NCBI RefSeq assembly: GCF_900155885.1
Contig: NZ_FTMB01000002.1
Span: forward strand, 124,001 to 188,000
Source of the DNA: Rhizobium sp. RU20A
Lineage (GTDB): Bacteria > Pseudomonadota > Alphaproteobacteria > Rhizobiales > Rhizobiaceae
Length of the DNA: 64,000 bases
Direction: 5' to 3'
Numbering within the stretch: position 1 is the first letter of the stretch; each line of letters begins with the position of its first letter. The position numbers were made by a program, and so were the translations under genes. The notes beneath the pieces are model-generated. The model had not been told where the DNA came from. It was given only the letters and a program-made list of their open reading frames with translations, and did not search any database. Shown piece by piece: positions 18,486 through 27,880 of this stretch.

Positions 18486-19454
18486 TTAGCGGAAGAGCGA
18501 CAGGACCGATTCCGGGGTCGAATTTGCGATCGAGAGGGCCTGAATGCCGAGCTGGTTCTGCGTCTGCAGAGCCTTGAGGCGCGTCGACTCTTCGTTCATG
18601 TCGGCGTCTACGAGGCGACCGACACCCTTCTTGATCACGTCCTGAAGATCGCCGACGAAGCTTTCCTGCATGGAGATGCGCTTGTTGGTCGCACCGAGCG
18701 TCGCGGCAGCGTCCGTCAGGTTCGTCAGCATCTTGTCAACGGCGGAGATCATGCCGGAGATTTCGTAGACGGTGGTCGAGGTCGTCAGGGCGACGTTCGT
18801 ACCGGCGGCAGACGTGCCGGCGCTGGCAACCAGGAAGTAGGTCTTGGTCGTCGCCGTGCCGTTGGCCTGCATTTCGCTGACCGAGATATCCTTGGTCAAC
18901 TGACCCTTTGCTGCATTCTTGTCGTCAACGAGAACCGAGGTGGCGGCATCGAAGCTGACCGTGCCGACGGCGACGTCACCGCTGGCGCTGCGCGTGAAGA
19001 AGCCGACCATCTCCTTGGTGCCAACGTCATTCGCGTCGGCGTTTGCACGGTACAGCCAGTTTTCGCCCGAGAACGAGGCCGACTTTGCCGTCGAAACCAG
19101 CTGGTTCTTGAGTTCGCTCAGTTCCTTGTTGATCTTCGTCTTGTCAACGCCCGGTTCGCGAGCGGCAACGAGCTTGGCCTTGATTTCGGAGATGACGTCG
19201 ATGGCGTTGTTGAGACCGGTGTAGGCGGTGTCGGTCTTGGCAGCGCCGAGGCCGAGGGCATCCTGAACGGTCGACAGGGCCTTGTTGTCCGAACGCATGG
19301 TCGTTGCAATCGACCAGTAGGCCGAGTTGTCAGCGGCGCTTCCAACCTTGTAGCCAGAGGAGATGCGACCCTGCGTCGTCTCCATGTCGTTACCGATGGA
19401 ACGAAGGGTCGAGAGTGCTGCCATTGCAGCAATATTGGTATTGATGCTCGTCAT
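18486..19454 (-). CDS. Flagellin (second copy, centre near-identical to the first)
   Basis: A 322-residue flagellin with start MTSINTNIAAMAALSTLRSI and end SIANSTPESVLSLFR. It has the same length as the copy at 19722-20690 and aligns without gaps; the central variable part (about residues 87-255) is almost identical in both protein and DNA, while both termini differ more. Monocistronic layout with a hairpin downstream and an AT-rich upstream region. Secreted by the type III export system and polymerised into the filament. Confidence 0.95.
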   Translation of the reverse strand: MTSINTNIAAMAALSTLRSIGNDMETTQGRISSGYKVGSAADNSAYWSIATTMRSDNKALSTVQDALGLGAAKTDTAYTGLNNAIDVISEIKAKLVAAREPGVDKTKINKELSELKNQLVSTAKSASFSGENWLYRANADANDVGTKEMVGFFTRSASGDVAVGTVSFDAATSVLVDDKNAAKGQLTKDISVSEMQANGTATTKTYFLVASAGTSAAGTNVALTTSTTVYEISGMISAVDKMLTNLTDAAATLGATNKRISMQESFVGDLQDVIKKGVGRLVDADMNEESTRLKALQTQNQLGIQALSIANSTPESVLSLFR

Positions 19455-19640
19455 AGTGAAACTGCCCCTTTAGACAGACAATGTGAAGGGACATTCCGGA
19501 CGCTACCGGGAAACGACGGCCAGCCTCATGCTTGCTAACGCGTTAATTGTCTTGGTTAACCCGTCGTTTCGATGTTCACAGGAAACACCATCGTGGTTAA
19601 TGAACATTGAAAGTGATGAATTAAATTTGGCGGGCAACGA

Positions 19641-19669
19641 AAAAGCCGCGCCCATCTCTGGGCGCGGCC
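19641..19669 (-). terminator. Rho-independent terminator of the first flagellin gene
   Basis: GCCGCGCCCA pairs with TGGGCGCGGC around the loop TCTC, followed on the minus strand by TTTTTC. This is a textbook terminator 53 bases downstream of the flagellin stop. Confidence 0.85.
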
Positions 19670-19721
19670 TGCATGTCGGTTAAGCTGCCCGACCTTGTGG
19701 CGAGAAGCCTGTCCTTTCCGA

Positions 19722-20690
19722 TTAACGGAAGAGCGACAGAACGCTCTGCGAGTCCGAGTTCGCAATCGAAAGCGCCTGGATACCGAGCTGTTGCTGGGTC
19801 TGCAGGGCCTTGAGCTTGGTGGACTCCTCGTTCATGTCGGCGTCAACGAGGCGACCCACGCCCTTGGCAATCGTGTCCTTCAGGTCAGAAACGAAGCTGT
19901 CCTGCATGGAGATGCGCTTGTTGGTCGCACCGAGCGTCGATGCAGCGTCCGTCAGGTTCGTCAGCATCTTGTCAACGGCGGAGATCATGCCGGAGATTTC
20001 ATAGGTGGTGGTCGACGTCGTCAGGGCGACGTTCGTACCGGCAGCAGACGTACCGGCGCTGGCAACCAGGAAGTAGGTCTTGGTCGTCGCCGTGCCGTTG
20101 GCCTGCATTTCGCTGACCGAGATATCCTTGGTCAACTGGCCCTTTGCTGCATTCTTGTCGTCAACGAGAACCGAGGTGGCGGCATCGAAGCTGACCGTAC
20201 CGACGGCGACGTCACCGCTGGCGCTACGCGTGAAGAAGCCGACCATCTCCTTGGTGCCCACGTCAGTCGCGTCGGCGTTCGCACGGTACAGCCAGTTTTC
20301 GCCCGAGAACGAGGCCGACTTTGCCGTCGAAACCAGCTGGTTCTTGAGTTCGGTCAGTTCCTTGTTGATCTTCGTCTTGTCAACGCCCGGTTCGCGAGCG
20401 GCAACGAGCTTGGCCTTGATTTCGGAAACGACATCGATGGCGGCATTCAGGCCGGTGTAGGCCGTGTCGGTCTTGGCAGCGCCGAGGCCGAGGGCATCCT
20501 TAACGGTGGAGAGCGCCTTGTTGTCCGAACGCATGGTCGTTGCAATCGACCAGTAGGCCGAGTTGTCCGAAGCCGTGTTGACGCGCAGGCCGGTGGAAAT
20601 GTTGCTCTGCGTGGTTTCCATCTGCGAGGAGATGGAGCGGAGCGTGGAAAGTGCGCCCATAGCGGCGGCATTGGTCATGATGCTGGTCAT
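19722..20690 (-). CDS. Flagellin (first copy, next to fliP; FlaA position)
   Basis: A 322-residue flagellin, start MTSIMTNAAAMGALSTLRSI, end SIANSDSQSVLSLFR. The position after fliP is that of the main flagellin flaA in relatives, but three similar copies make a letter assignment unsafe. I used the ATG at 20688-20690; eight in-frame codons upstream are not conserved in the other copies. It has a strong terminator downstream, so it is a separate transcript. See the finding on sequence sharing with the second copy. Confidence 0.95.
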   Translation of the reverse strand: MTSIMTNAAAMGALSTLRSISSQMETTQSNISTGLRVNTASDNSAYWSIATTMRSDNKALSTVKDALGLGAAKTDTAYTGLNAAIDVVSEIKAKLVAAREPGVDKTKINKELTELKNQLVSTAKSASFSGENWLYRANADATDVGTKEMVGFFTRSASGDVAVGTVSFDAATSVLVDDKNAAKGQLTKDISVSEMQANGTATTKTYFLVASAGTSAAGTNVALTTSTTTYEISGMISAVDKMLTNLTDAASTLGATNKRISMQDSFVSDLKDTIAKGVGRLVDADMNEESTKLKALQTQQQLGIQALSIANSDSQSVLSLFR

Positions 20691-20860
20691 GGAGAGTGTC
20701 CCTCTGATACTCAAAACACGGTTAGGGACATACCGGACTAAAAACTTACCGGTGATAACGGAGTGGCCTCATGCCCTCGGCTTCGTCACCCTCGGTGCGA
20801 AAAACCAAACCCGTTATGTAAGTTGGAGCTTCGCAGCCAAGTCTTGCCATATGCTTAAAC

Positions 20861-20889
20861 GGCGGGCGCATTTCGAGACAAATGCCGCC
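20861..20889 (-). terminator. Imperfect hairpin after fliP
   Basis: GCATTT pairs with AAATGC, extended by GGCG/CGCC with a three-base bulge, followed on the minus strand by GTTTAAGC. It lies about 45 bases after the fliP stop and probably ends the long rod/ring operon before the flagellin promoter. Confidence 0.45.
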
Positions 20890-20932
20890 AATCCTGCCCC
20901 AAATGCAGGCAGGCCGAGAACATGGAAAACAA

Positions 20933-21670
20933 TCAGTTAAAGGAACGGACGAGGCTGCCGACCATCAGGTTCCAGCCGTCGATCAGCACGAAGAACAGGA
21001 TCTTGAAAGGCAGCGAGATCGAGGTCGGCGGCAGCATCATCATGCCCATGGCCATGGTGATGGTGGCAACGATCAGGTCGATCACCAGAAAGGGCAGAAG
21101 GATCAAAAAGCCGATCTCGAAGCCGCGGCGGATTTCCGAAATCATGAAAGCCGGGATGAGGGCGCGAAGGTCCACCACATCGCCCGTCACGACGGTCTGG
21201 CCCTTTTCCTGGGCAATATCCACGAAGAGCTGAAGGTCCTTCGGCCGGGTATTGGCCTGCATGAACTGACGAAAGGGTTCTGCGATGCGCGGCAGTGCCT
21301 CGGCTTCGGTGATCTGGTTGGCGAGGAGCGGATCGATGCCCTCGCGCCAGGCCCGGTCGAAGGTCGGCGACATCACGTAGAAGGTCATGAACAGGGCGAG
21401 GCTGACGAGGATGGTGTTGGACGGCGTTGTGCCCAGCCCCATGCCGGAGCGCAGGATCGCAAAGGCGATCGCAAAGCGCGGGAAGCTCGTCACCATGATG
21501 AGGATGCCGGGCGCGATCGACAGGACCGTCAAAAGCCCGAAGGTACGCACGATCCAGGCGGCTGCGGAGCCGTCAACGGGAACGTTCAGGAGATCCGTCG
21601 GAAATCCTTGGGCACCGGCAATCCCGGAGGTCGCCATCATGGCGACTATGAAGGCAAGGATGCGAATCAT
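20933..21670 (-). CDS. fliP: Flagellar export gate protein FliP
   Basis: A 245-residue protein with a cleavable signal peptide (residues 1-20, ending AGAQG) and four membrane segments. Family motifs are visible: TSFPRFAIAFAILRSGMG (about residues 62-79) and EIRRGFEIGFLILLPFLVID near residue 185. It forms the core pore of the export gate with FliQ and FliR. The start overlaps fliL by four bases. No fliO is present between fliL and fliP, as is common in rhizobia. Confidence 0.96.
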   Translation of the reverse strand: MIRILAFIVAMMATSGIAGAQGFPTDLLNVPVDGSAAAWIVRTFGLLTVLSIAPGILIMVTSFPRFAIAFAILRSGMGLGTTPSNTILVSLALFMTFYVMSPTFDRAWREGIDPLLANQITEAEALPRIAEPFRQFMQANTRPKDLQLFVDIAQEKGQTVVTGDVVDLRALIPAFMISEIRRGFEIGFLILLPFLVIDLIVATITMAMGMMMLPPTSISLPFKILFFVLIDGWNLMVGSLVRSFN

Positions 21671-22233
21671 TGAATGACGAATGTTCTGAAGATGACATTC
21701 GTTATGCGCCCTTCAGACCTGAGGTCAACCCGCTCCTGTATGTCGTCCCGCAAATACTGAAAGCCGCGCGGTCCCTGGATCTGCTGCAGCGAGACCGTCC
21801 GCAGGTAGGCCGCCACATCGGCCTGCACGGCTTCTGCTATCTTCACGTCCGGCTCGCCTTTGAAGGCGAGGGCGAGTTCGAGCCGGATCCAGTTCTCGGT
21901 GGGATAGGCGAGGTTCGTGGTGATGGGATCGAGCTGGAGGATGCCGTGCGCCTCGGTGAAGGCCTTGGGAAGCCCCTCCTCTTTCTTGTCGCCGCCATGG
22001 GCATCGGCGGGCGCGCCAGCGGCGAGCGCCGCCTTCTTCTCGGCCTCGGCCTTTTTCACCGCCTCGATGGCGTCGGCCATTTCCTTGGTCATGGGTTTCG
22101 GCGCGACCATGCCGCCGATCATCCAGCCGCCGCCGGCTGCAATCAGCGTCAGCACGACGACCGCGCCGATCAGGACCATCGGCGAGGATTTCTTCTTGGC
22201 GACTTCGCCTTCCGGTGCGATTTCCTCTGACAT
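21667..22233 (-). CDS. fliL: Flagellar basal-body-associated protein FliL
   Basis: A 188-residue inner-membrane protein: a short cytoplasmic N-terminus, one transmembrane helix at about residues 19-40 (PMVLIGAVVVLTLIAAGGGW), then a periplasmic domain whose C-terminal part has the FliL pattern (VDLRSEGRITNVIFRTFVIQ). FliL supports stator function and sits between the MS ring and the stators. I chose the ATG at 22231-22233; an in-frame ATG twelve codons upstream is possible. It overlaps fliP by four bases. Confidence 0.92.
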   Translation of the reverse strand: MSEEIAPEGEVAKKKSSPMVLIGAVVVLTLIAAGGGWMIGGMVAPKPMTKEMADAIEAVKKAEAEKKAALAAGAPADAHGGDKKEEGLPKAFTEAHGILQLDPITTNLAYPTENWIRLELALAFKGEPDVKIAEAVQADVAAYLRTVSLQQIQGPRGFQYLRDDIQERVDLRSEGRITNVIFRTFVIQ

Positions 22234-22323
22234 GCCGTCCGATCCCGTTGCCGTGCCGCGGGACACCATCCCGCCTTGAAGTCCTGAAGGCCGCCCTTCG
22301 CGGGCGGCGCGATGGCGCCGCCG

Positions 22324-23034
22324 TCAGATGGGCGAAACGATGTCCATGATCTGCTGGCCGTAAGGCGGCTGCTGCACCTCCGACAGGCGACCGCGGCCGC
22401 CGTAGGAGATGCGGGCCTCGGCGATCTTGTCGTAGGAGATCATGTTTCTGGCGTCGACATCCTGCGGCCGGACGATGCCGGCGACGTTCAGGATGCGCAT
22501 CTCGTTGTTGACGCGCACTTCCTGCGAACCGCTGATCAGGAGGTTGCCGTTTTCAAGAACGCCCGTGACGACGGCGGCGACCAGCAACTGCAGCTTTTCG
22601 GCACGGGCCGTCGTACCCTGCCCCTGCGTCTTGGTATCCGAGCCGTAGTCGAGCCCGCCTTGCCAGCCGAACTTTCCACCGACGGAGGAGCCGTTGGCGC
22701 CGATGTTGAAGCCGCTGCTGTTCTGGCGACTGCGGTCGGTCTTGTTATCGAAGGAGGCCTTGTCGTTGATCTGGATATCGACCGTCATGATGTCGCCGAC
22801 CTTCAGCGCCCGCGCATCCTTGAAGAGTGCGGCCTGGCTGTCGGACCAGAGGGAGTAGCCGTTGGATATGCTCGCCGGCTGCTTGGGATACATGGCCATC
22901 TGCGGGGTCTGCGCATATTGCAGCCCGGTGCCAATGGGGCTCATCGAAGGCGCGCGACCGATTTCCTCGAAGGTCTTGCTCTGGCAGCCGGCAAGGAGCG
23001 CGACGGCGGCGAGCAGCGGAAGACGATAGATCAT
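22324..23034 (-). CDS. flgH: Outer-membrane L-ring lipoprotein FlgH
   Basis: A 236-residue lipoprotein. Residues 1-17 form a lipoprotein signal with the lipobox LLAGC, making Cys17 the lipidated residue. The body has the FlgH motifs (LFKDARALKVGDIMTVDIQI near residues 70-90; NVAGIVRPQDVDARNMISYD near 185-204). It forms the L ring, the bushing in the outer membrane. It overlaps motE by four bases. Confidence 0.95.
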   Translation of the reverse strand: MIYRLPLLAAVALLAGCQSKTFEEIGRAPSMSPIGTGLQYAQTPQMAMYPKQPASISNGYSLWSDSQAALFKDARALKVGDIMTVDIQINDKASFDNKTDRSRQNSSGFNIGANGSSVGGKFGWQGGLDYGSDTKTQGQGTTARAEKLQLLVAAVVTGVLENGNLLISGSQEVRVNNEMRILNVAGIVRPQDVDARNMISYDKIAEARISYGGRGRLSEVQQPPYGQQIMDIVSPI

Positions 23035-23564
23035 GACGGTTCCTTCGATGTGTTCGGGTCGCTGGCGGCCGAGATGAAATCGGTGAGCTTGGCGGCCTTC
23101 TCGTTCTTCATTTCGCTGAGGATGAGGCTCGACTGGCGCGCCGGCAGCTTCATGAGGATGGCGGCGGCAATATCGGGCTCGACCAGCTCTAGCTTGCTGG
23201 CGGCGGCGTCTGCCTTCATCGTCTTGTAGATGCCGACGAGACCCGCTTCGGCCTGCTGGAGGAAGTCGTTGCGCCGCTTCAGCCAGTCCTCATATTCCGC
23301 CTTGCGCTTTTCCAGAACGGCGATGCGCTCGTCGACCTGCAACTGGAGATCGGCGAGTTCCTTTTTCTGCAGAAGGTAGCGCTGGTCGCGCGCGGCATCG
23401 GCGATGTTGGTGCAGAAGCGCTGGATTTCGCTTGCGGTCGGATCGGCGCCGGCGGGCGCTGCCACCTCCTGAGCAAAGGCGCCGGGAATGGCGAGCGCCA
23501 GGAGGGCCAGTGCGGCCAGCGTGCCCTTGCGGGCGGAGATGGAGGGAGTACGAACATCGGTCAT
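23031..23564 (-). CDS. motE: Periplasmic motility protein MotE
   Basis: A 177-residue secreted protein with a signal peptide (residues 1-31, cut near AFAQE) and a long coiled coil (about 60-110, LQLQVDERIAVLEKRKAEYE), then a MgtE-N-like helical tail (AAAILMKLPARQSSLILSEM). In S. meliloti MotE is described as a chaperone for the periplasmic protein MotC. It is embedded between flgI and flgH with four-base overlaps on both sides. Confidence 0.9.
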   Translation of the reverse strand: MTDVRTPSISARKGTLAALALLALAIPGAFAQEVAAPAGADPTASEIQRFCTNIADAARDQRYLLQKKELADLQLQVDERIAVLEKRKAEYEDWLKRRNDFLQQAEAGLVGIYKTMKADAAASKLELVEPDIAAAILMKLPARQSSLILSEMKNEKAAKLTDFISAASDPNTSKEPS

Positions 23565-24688
23565 TGCAAAACAAGCTCCGCCTGAAGGGCGCCGGCCGTC
23601 TTGATGCTCTGGAGAATGGAGATCACGCCGTCCGGCTTGACGCCGATGGAATTGAGGCCGGTGACAAGCTGGCGCAGGCTGGATCCCTCCAGCATGGCGA
23701 CGGTGCCGCCGTCGGCGACCGCCTTGATGGTGGTGTTTTCCTCGACGGCGGTCTGGCCACGGGAGAAGGGCGCCGGCTGGACGACTTCGGGATTTTCCGT
23801 GACCTGCACCGTGAGCGTGCCGTAGCTGACGGCGACAGGGGCAACGCGCACGTCCTGTCCGATGACGATCGTCCCGGTGCGCTCGTTGATGACGACGCGG
23901 GCGGGCACATCGGTTTGTACGACGAGATTTTCGATTTCGGCCATCAACTGGGTCAGATCGGCCATTTTCGGCTTCTCGATCATCACGCTCTGGCTGTCGC
24001 GGGCCTCGGCGATGCGACCGCCGAAGCGCTGGCTGGCATATTGGTTGATGACCTGCTGCATGGCGAGCGCGGTCGAGAAGTCCGGATTGCGCAGTTGCAG
24101 GACGAGGCTGACGCCGTCCTTGAACTTGGCCGGCAGGTCGCGTTCGATGATGGCACCGTTCGGTACGCGGCCGGCGGTCGTGACACCCTGGTTGACGGTG
24201 GCGGCTGCGCCCTGCGCGCTGAAGCCGCTGACGACGACGGAGCCTTGCGCGACCGCATAGATCTGGCCGTCGGCACCCGACAGCGAGGTCATGACGAGCG
24301 TGCCGCCACGCAGCGACGTGGCATCGCCGAGCGAACCGATGGTCACGTCGATGCGGCTGCCCGGACTTGCGAAAGGCGGCAGCGTGGCGGTGACGAGAAC
24401 GGCGGCGATGTTGCGCGAGCGCGATTCGCCGCCCTGGGTCGAGATGCCGAGGTTCTGCAGCATGGCACGCAGCGATTGCTCGGTGAAGGGCGAGGAGCGC
24501 AGGCTGTCGCCCGTGCCCTGAAGGCCGACCACGAGACCGTAGCCGATCAGCTGGTTGTCACGGCCGGCCTGGAGCGAGGCGATATCCTTGATGCGTGACG
24601 TTGCCGCCGCTTCGGCCGCCGGCATGCCCGGCAGCGTCAGGGCGGCGGCGATGAGAACCGTCGCCAGTGTGCGGAGAAGACGCTTCAT
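23561..24688 (-). CDS. flgI: P-ring protein FlgI
   Basis: A 375-residue secreted protein. A signal peptide spans residues 1-27 and the mature protein begins near the family motif ATSRIKDIASLQAGRDNQLIG, followed by YGLVVGLQGTGDSLR. FlgI forms the P ring around the rod in the peptidoglycan layer, with FlgA as its chaperone, encoded immediately upstream with a four-base overlap. Length is normal. Confidence 0.96.
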   Translation of the reverse strand: MKRLLRTLATVLIAAALTLPGMPAAEAAATSRIKDIASLQAGRDNQLIGYGLVVGLQGTGDSLRSSPFTEQSLRAMLQNLGISTQGGESRSRNIAAVLVTATLPPFASPGSRIDVTIGSLGDATSLRGGTLVMTSLSGADGQIYAVAQGSVVVSGFSAQGAAATVNQGVTTAGRVPNGAIIERDLPAKFKDGVSLVLQLRNPDFSTALAMQQVINQYASQRFGGRIAEARDSQSVMIEKPKMADLTQLMAEIENLVVQTDVPARVVINERTGTIVIGQDVRVAPVAVSYGTLTVQVTENPEVVQPAPFSRGQTAVEENTTIKAVADGGTVAMLEGSSLRQLVTGLNSIGVKPDGVISILQSIKTAGALQAELVLQ

Positions 24689-25191
24689 TTCGTCACCACC
24701 TCGACCGTACCGTCGGACATGACCGTGCCGGCGACGATGACGCCGCTGTCGATGTTGCGCAGCTGGATGAGATCGCCGACGGCGGCATCCTGAAGCGGCG
24801 AGCCCTTGGCACTGATCCTCAAGGTGCCGACGGCAACGACCATCTGCACCGTGGTGCCGCGCTCCACCGCATAGGCTTCGCGCACCGCGCTCGTCATGAT
24901 GACGCGCCCGGGCAGAAGGGTACGCTTGCTGACCTTGCCAACGACATCGGAGATCCTGCCGGCGAAGCCCTCGACCACATTGGGATTGGTGACATCAACC
25001 TCTTCGAGCTTGGACCCGACGATCGTTTCGCCGGGATAGATGGTCTGGGTCGGAATGACGGCCGTGCGTTGGCCGGCATGGGCCGGCGCGACGAGGCCTG
25101 CCGCGCCCAGGACCGCGAGCGCGGCAAGGGCGAGGCCGAGGCGCGTCGGGCGGCGGACAGCTTTGGCTTTGCGAATGCGACCGGACGTCAT
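24685..25191 (-). CDS. flgA: P-ring assembly chaperone FlgA
   Basis: A 168-residue protein with an N-terminal hydrophobic signal (about residues 18-39) and a SAF/FlgA-like C-terminal domain: TKRTLLPGRVIMTSAVREA-type sequence around residue 90 and LRISAKGSPLQDAAVGDLIQ near 127. It is a periplasmic chaperone for FlgI. It is shorter than enteric FlgA (about 219), lacking most of the N-terminal domain. Followed by flgI with overlap. Confidence 0.92.
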   Translation of the reverse strand: MTSGRIRKAKAVRRPTRLGLALAALAVLGAAGLVAPAHAGQRTAVIPTQTIYPGETIVGSKLEEVDVTNPNVVEGFAGRISDVVGKVSKRTLLPGRVIMTSAVREAYAVERGTTVQMVVAVGTLRISAKGSPLQDAAVGDLIQLRNIDSGVIVAGTVMSDGTVEVVTK

Positions 25192-25206
25192 CGTCGTCCC
25201 TCCTGC

Positions 25207-25995
25207 TTATCTGAGGTTCTTGCTGACGGTGGAAGCCATCTCGTCGGCGGCCTGGATGATCTTGGAGTTCATTTCGTAGGCACGCTGGGCGGAGATCAGA
25301 TCGGTGATTTCCTTCACCGGATCGACGTTGGACGCTTCCAGATAGCGCTGCTTGATTTCGCCAAAGCCGGGATCGCCGGGGGCGCCGACAATCGGGTCAC
25401 CGGAGGCCGGCGTCTGCTTGAACAGGTTGTCGCCCTGCGGCTCGAGACCGGCCTCGTTGATGAAGTTGGTGATCGTCAACTGGCCGACCTGCTGGGGCAC
25501 GGTGTCGTTGCCGATCGTCACCATGACCTGGCCCGTGGCGGAGACATCAACGGAGGTGGCGTTCTGCGGGATCGTGACGCCGGGAACGACGGTGTAGCCG
25601 TCGAGCGTCACAAGCTGGCCTTCTGCATTGGTGTTGAAGGCGCCAGCGCGGGTATAGGCGGTCTGGCCGTCCGGGGTCTGGATCTGGAACCAGCCGCGGC
25701 CGACGAGCGCGAGGTCGAAGTCGTTGCCGGTCTGGGTCAAGGAGCCCTGCATGTGAAGGTTCCGGACGGCCGCCGTCTGGACGCCGAGGCCGATCAGCGC
25801 GCCTTCCGGCACGATGGCCTGATTGGCGCGGCTCGGCACGCCCTGGGCGCGCTCGGTCTGGTAGATGAGGTCAGAAAACTCGGCGCGAGCCCGCTTGTAG
25901 CCCGTCGTGTTGATGTTCGCGATGTTGTTCGCGATCACTTCGAGGTTCTGCTGCTGGGCATTCATGCCGGTGGCGGCGATGGACAGGGCCTTCAT
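25207..25995 (-). CDS. flgG: Distal rod protein FlgG
   Basis: A 262-residue axial protein. The N-terminal signature ([20 protein letters not shown], residues 18-37) and C-terminal signature ([20 protein letters not shown]) are diagnostic, and the length matches FlgG rather than FlgF. It makes the distal rod in the periplasm. It lies 15 bases upstream of flgA and 12 bases downstream of fliE. Confidence 0.96.
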   Translation of the reverse strand: MKALSIAATGMNAQQQNLEVIANNIANINTTGYKRARAEFSDLIYQTERAQGVPSRANQAIVPEGALIGLGVQTAAVRNLHMQGSLTQTGNDFDLALVGRGWFQIQTPDGQTAYTRAGAFNTNAEGQLVTLDGYTVVPGVTIPQNATSVDVSATGQVMVTIGNDTVPQQVGQLTITNFINEAGLEPQGDNLFKQTPASGDPIVGAPGDPGFGEIKQRYLEASNVDPVKEITDLISAQRAYEMNSKIIQAADEMASTVSKNLR

Positions 25996-26007
25996 GGATC
26001 AGGTTCC

Positions 26008-26346
26008 TCAGATCGGCATACGCGTGATATCGAGATAGGCGGTCACGAGCTTGTCGCGGATCGCCATGGCCGTTTGCAGCGACTGTTCGGCACTCATCAC
26101 GGCATCAACGACCTCGCGGGTGTTGGCTTCGCCGCGAATGCCCTGGATCGAGGCGGTTTCCGCACTCTTCAGCTGGTTGATCGTGTCGGTCGCCATGTTG
26201 CCGAGCATGGATGCGAAGCTTTGGCCGGTGCCGGTGGCGGCGCTCGACTGGGCCATGCCGGGCTGCAGCAGCGCGTTCGCTTCGGCCGCGCCGTCGGTGA
26301 TCCTGGTTGCGCCGAGGGCGCCAATGCTGCTGATGCTGTCGATCAT
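26008..26346 (-). CDS. fliE: MS-ring/rod junction protein FliE
   Basis: A 112-residue helical protein with the FliE C-terminal motif ([20 protein letters not shown], near residues 79-98). FliE is the first axial protein exported and connects the MS ring to the rod. It shares one base with the end of flgC (stop and start overlap), so translation is probably coupled. Confidence 0.94.
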   Translation of the reverse strand: MIDSISSIGALGATRITDGAAEANALLQPGMAQSSAATGTGQSFASMLGNMATDTINQLKSAETASIQGIRGEANTREVVDAVMSAEQSLQTAMAIRDKLVTAYLDITRMPI

Positions 26347-26762
26347 TACTGTGCCCTCAGGAGGTCGATGGTCGCAGAGATCAGGTCACGCGACTGCTTG
26401 ATGGTCTGGAGATTGGCCTCGTAGGAGCGATTGGCTTCGCGCATATCGGCCATTTCCACGAGCACGTTGACGTTCGGCATCTTGACCATGCCCTTTTCGT
26501 CCGCGGCCGGATTGCCCGGATCGTACTCGGTGATGAAGGGCGTATCGTCTTCGCCCAGACGCTGGACTTCGACGCGGGCGGCGCCACTGACACGATCGAC
26601 CTCGGAGGCAAAGCTGACCGTCTTGCGACGATAGGGATCGGCACCCGGCGCATCGCCCGTGGAGCGGGCGTTGGCAATGTTTTCCGACACGATGCGCAGG
26701 CGGGTGGATTCGGCTTCCAGACCGGAGGCGGAAACCTTGAGGGCGGCTGACAACGGATCCAT
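26346..26762 (-). CDS. flgC: Proximal rod protein FlgC
   Basis: A 138-residue rod protein starting [20 protein letters not shown], with the axial motif [16 protein letters not shown], a [20 protein letters not shown] segment and a C-terminal helix. It forms the proximal rod with FlgB and FlgF. It follows flgB after three bases. Confidence 0.96.
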   Translation of the reverse strand: MDPLSAALKVSASGLEAESTRLRIVSENIANARSTGDAPGADPYRRKTVSFASEVDRVSGAARVEVQRLGEDDTPFITEYDPGNPAADEKGMVKMPNVNVLVEMADMREANRSYEANLQTIKQSRDLISATIDLLRAQ

Positions 26763-26765
26763 GGC

Positions 26766-27149
26766 TTACTTCCTCAGCGTCAGGAGCATCATGCGGTGGA
26801 AGGCTTTGACGAGCCCCGCATTCAGCTCGTAGTCGCGCTTGATCTGGCCGGACTTCATCAGTTCGTCCTCGACCGAAACGCTGTTGCCGGAGACCTTGAC
26901 CTCGGACGCATCCATGGTGCTGGTCTCGATGACCTCGGCGGCCATGGGCGACTGGGTGAAGTGGCGCGGATTGGTGGCGGCCATGCGCATGGCATTGGTC
27001 TGGCTCAGCACCGCATCGAAGGGCTGAACGTCACGCGCATTGTAGCCGGGGGTATTCACGTTGGCGATGTTGCCGGCCACGACGTTCTGGCGAGCTGCCA
27101 GCCATTGCGCCTGCCGGGACGCGAGCTCGAAGAGCTGAATCGGTTGCAT
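26766..27149 (-). CDS. flgB: Proximal rod protein FlgB
   Basis: A 127-residue rod protein with the axial motif QNVVAGNIANVNTPGYNARD at about residues 22-41 and the C-terminal KRDYELNAGLVKAFHRMM helix. Two ATGs lie in tandem; GGAGG is three bases from the first (27152) but six from the second (27149), so I used the second. It opens the flgBC-fliE-flgG-flgA-flgI-motE-flgH-fliL-fliP run, with a 160-base gap behind it that may hold a promoter. Confidence 0.94.
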   Translation of the reverse strand: MQPIQLFELASRQAQWLAARQNVVAGNIANVNTPGYNARDVQPFDAVLSQTNAMRMAATNPRHFTQSPMAAEVIETSTMDASEVKVSGNSVSVEDELMKSGQIKRDYELNAGLVKAFHRMMLLTLRK

Positions 27150-27310
27150 CATGCACCTCCATCATTTTCAATGGAGACACTAGCGGCGTAAACTTGCGTG
27201 GGACTGGCGCAAATGCCGGGTTTTGCGGGCTTTGGCGCGCCATTTCACACAGTTTCGGCCCACGCGATGCGCAGGCCGCCGACATGCCCTTGAGGGCAAG
27301 GCTGTTGATT

Positions 27311-27880
27311 TCACTGTGCCTTGAAGACCTGGCCCTTGGACGTGATCAGCACCCACTGGCCCTCGCGCTCCTCGAGCGTTGCGAGGCGGCTGTTGTCCGG
27401 CAGGACGGCACCGACGCGCACGATGTACATGCCGGTCTTGTCCTCGATCAGGGCGCGGCCGTTGGCGACATGCATCAGGCGAAAGGCATTGCTGGCGGGG
27501 AACGGCTGATCGAGGCCCGCCTCCCCTTCGCCCGGCCGCGTGCCGTCATCGTTGATGCCCGGGACGGTGGCGGTGGTGATCTGGTCGATGGCGGCCTGGC
27601 GCGTCGCTTGCCGCGCGCCGTCGCCGGCATCGGGCATGGCGAGCGGCGAGACGGTGACGACGGCGGGGCCCGGCTGTTCCGGCAGGTCGCGCACATCGCC
27701 CTGCCAGAGGGTCGGCAGGTGGAACTTGTCCTGGTTGAAGAAGGCGTACCACGGAAAGAAGGTACCGAAGGCGGCAAGCGCAACGCCGGTTACGCCGAGA
27801 ACCTTGTCGATCGTCGGCGTCTTTTCGCGGCGCTTGCGCTGCGGAACGATCTCGTCTGCATCGTGGTCGGTCACTGTCAC
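27311..27880 (-). CDS. Single-pass membrane protein of unknown function, after fliI
   Basis: A 189-residue protein: a charged N-terminus (KRRE at 15-20), one hydrophobic helix at about residues 27-48 (VLGVTGVALAAFGTFFPWYA), and a periplasmic domain ending in GQWVLITSKGQVFKAQ. It overlaps the fliI stop by four bases. The same place is occupied by a conserved hypothetical in other rhizobial flagellar loci. No enzymatic motif is visible; a basal-body accessory role is inferred from context only. Confidence 0.7.
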   Translation of the reverse strand: MTVTDHDADEIVPQRKRREKTPTIDKVLGVTGVALAAFGTFFPWYAFFNQDKFHLPTLWQGDVRDLPEQPGPAVVTVSPLAMPDAGDGARQATRQAAIDQITTATVPGINDDGTRPGEGEAGLDQPFPASNAFRLMHVANGRALIEDKTGMYIVRVGAVLPDNSRLATLEEREGQWVLITSKGQVFKAQ

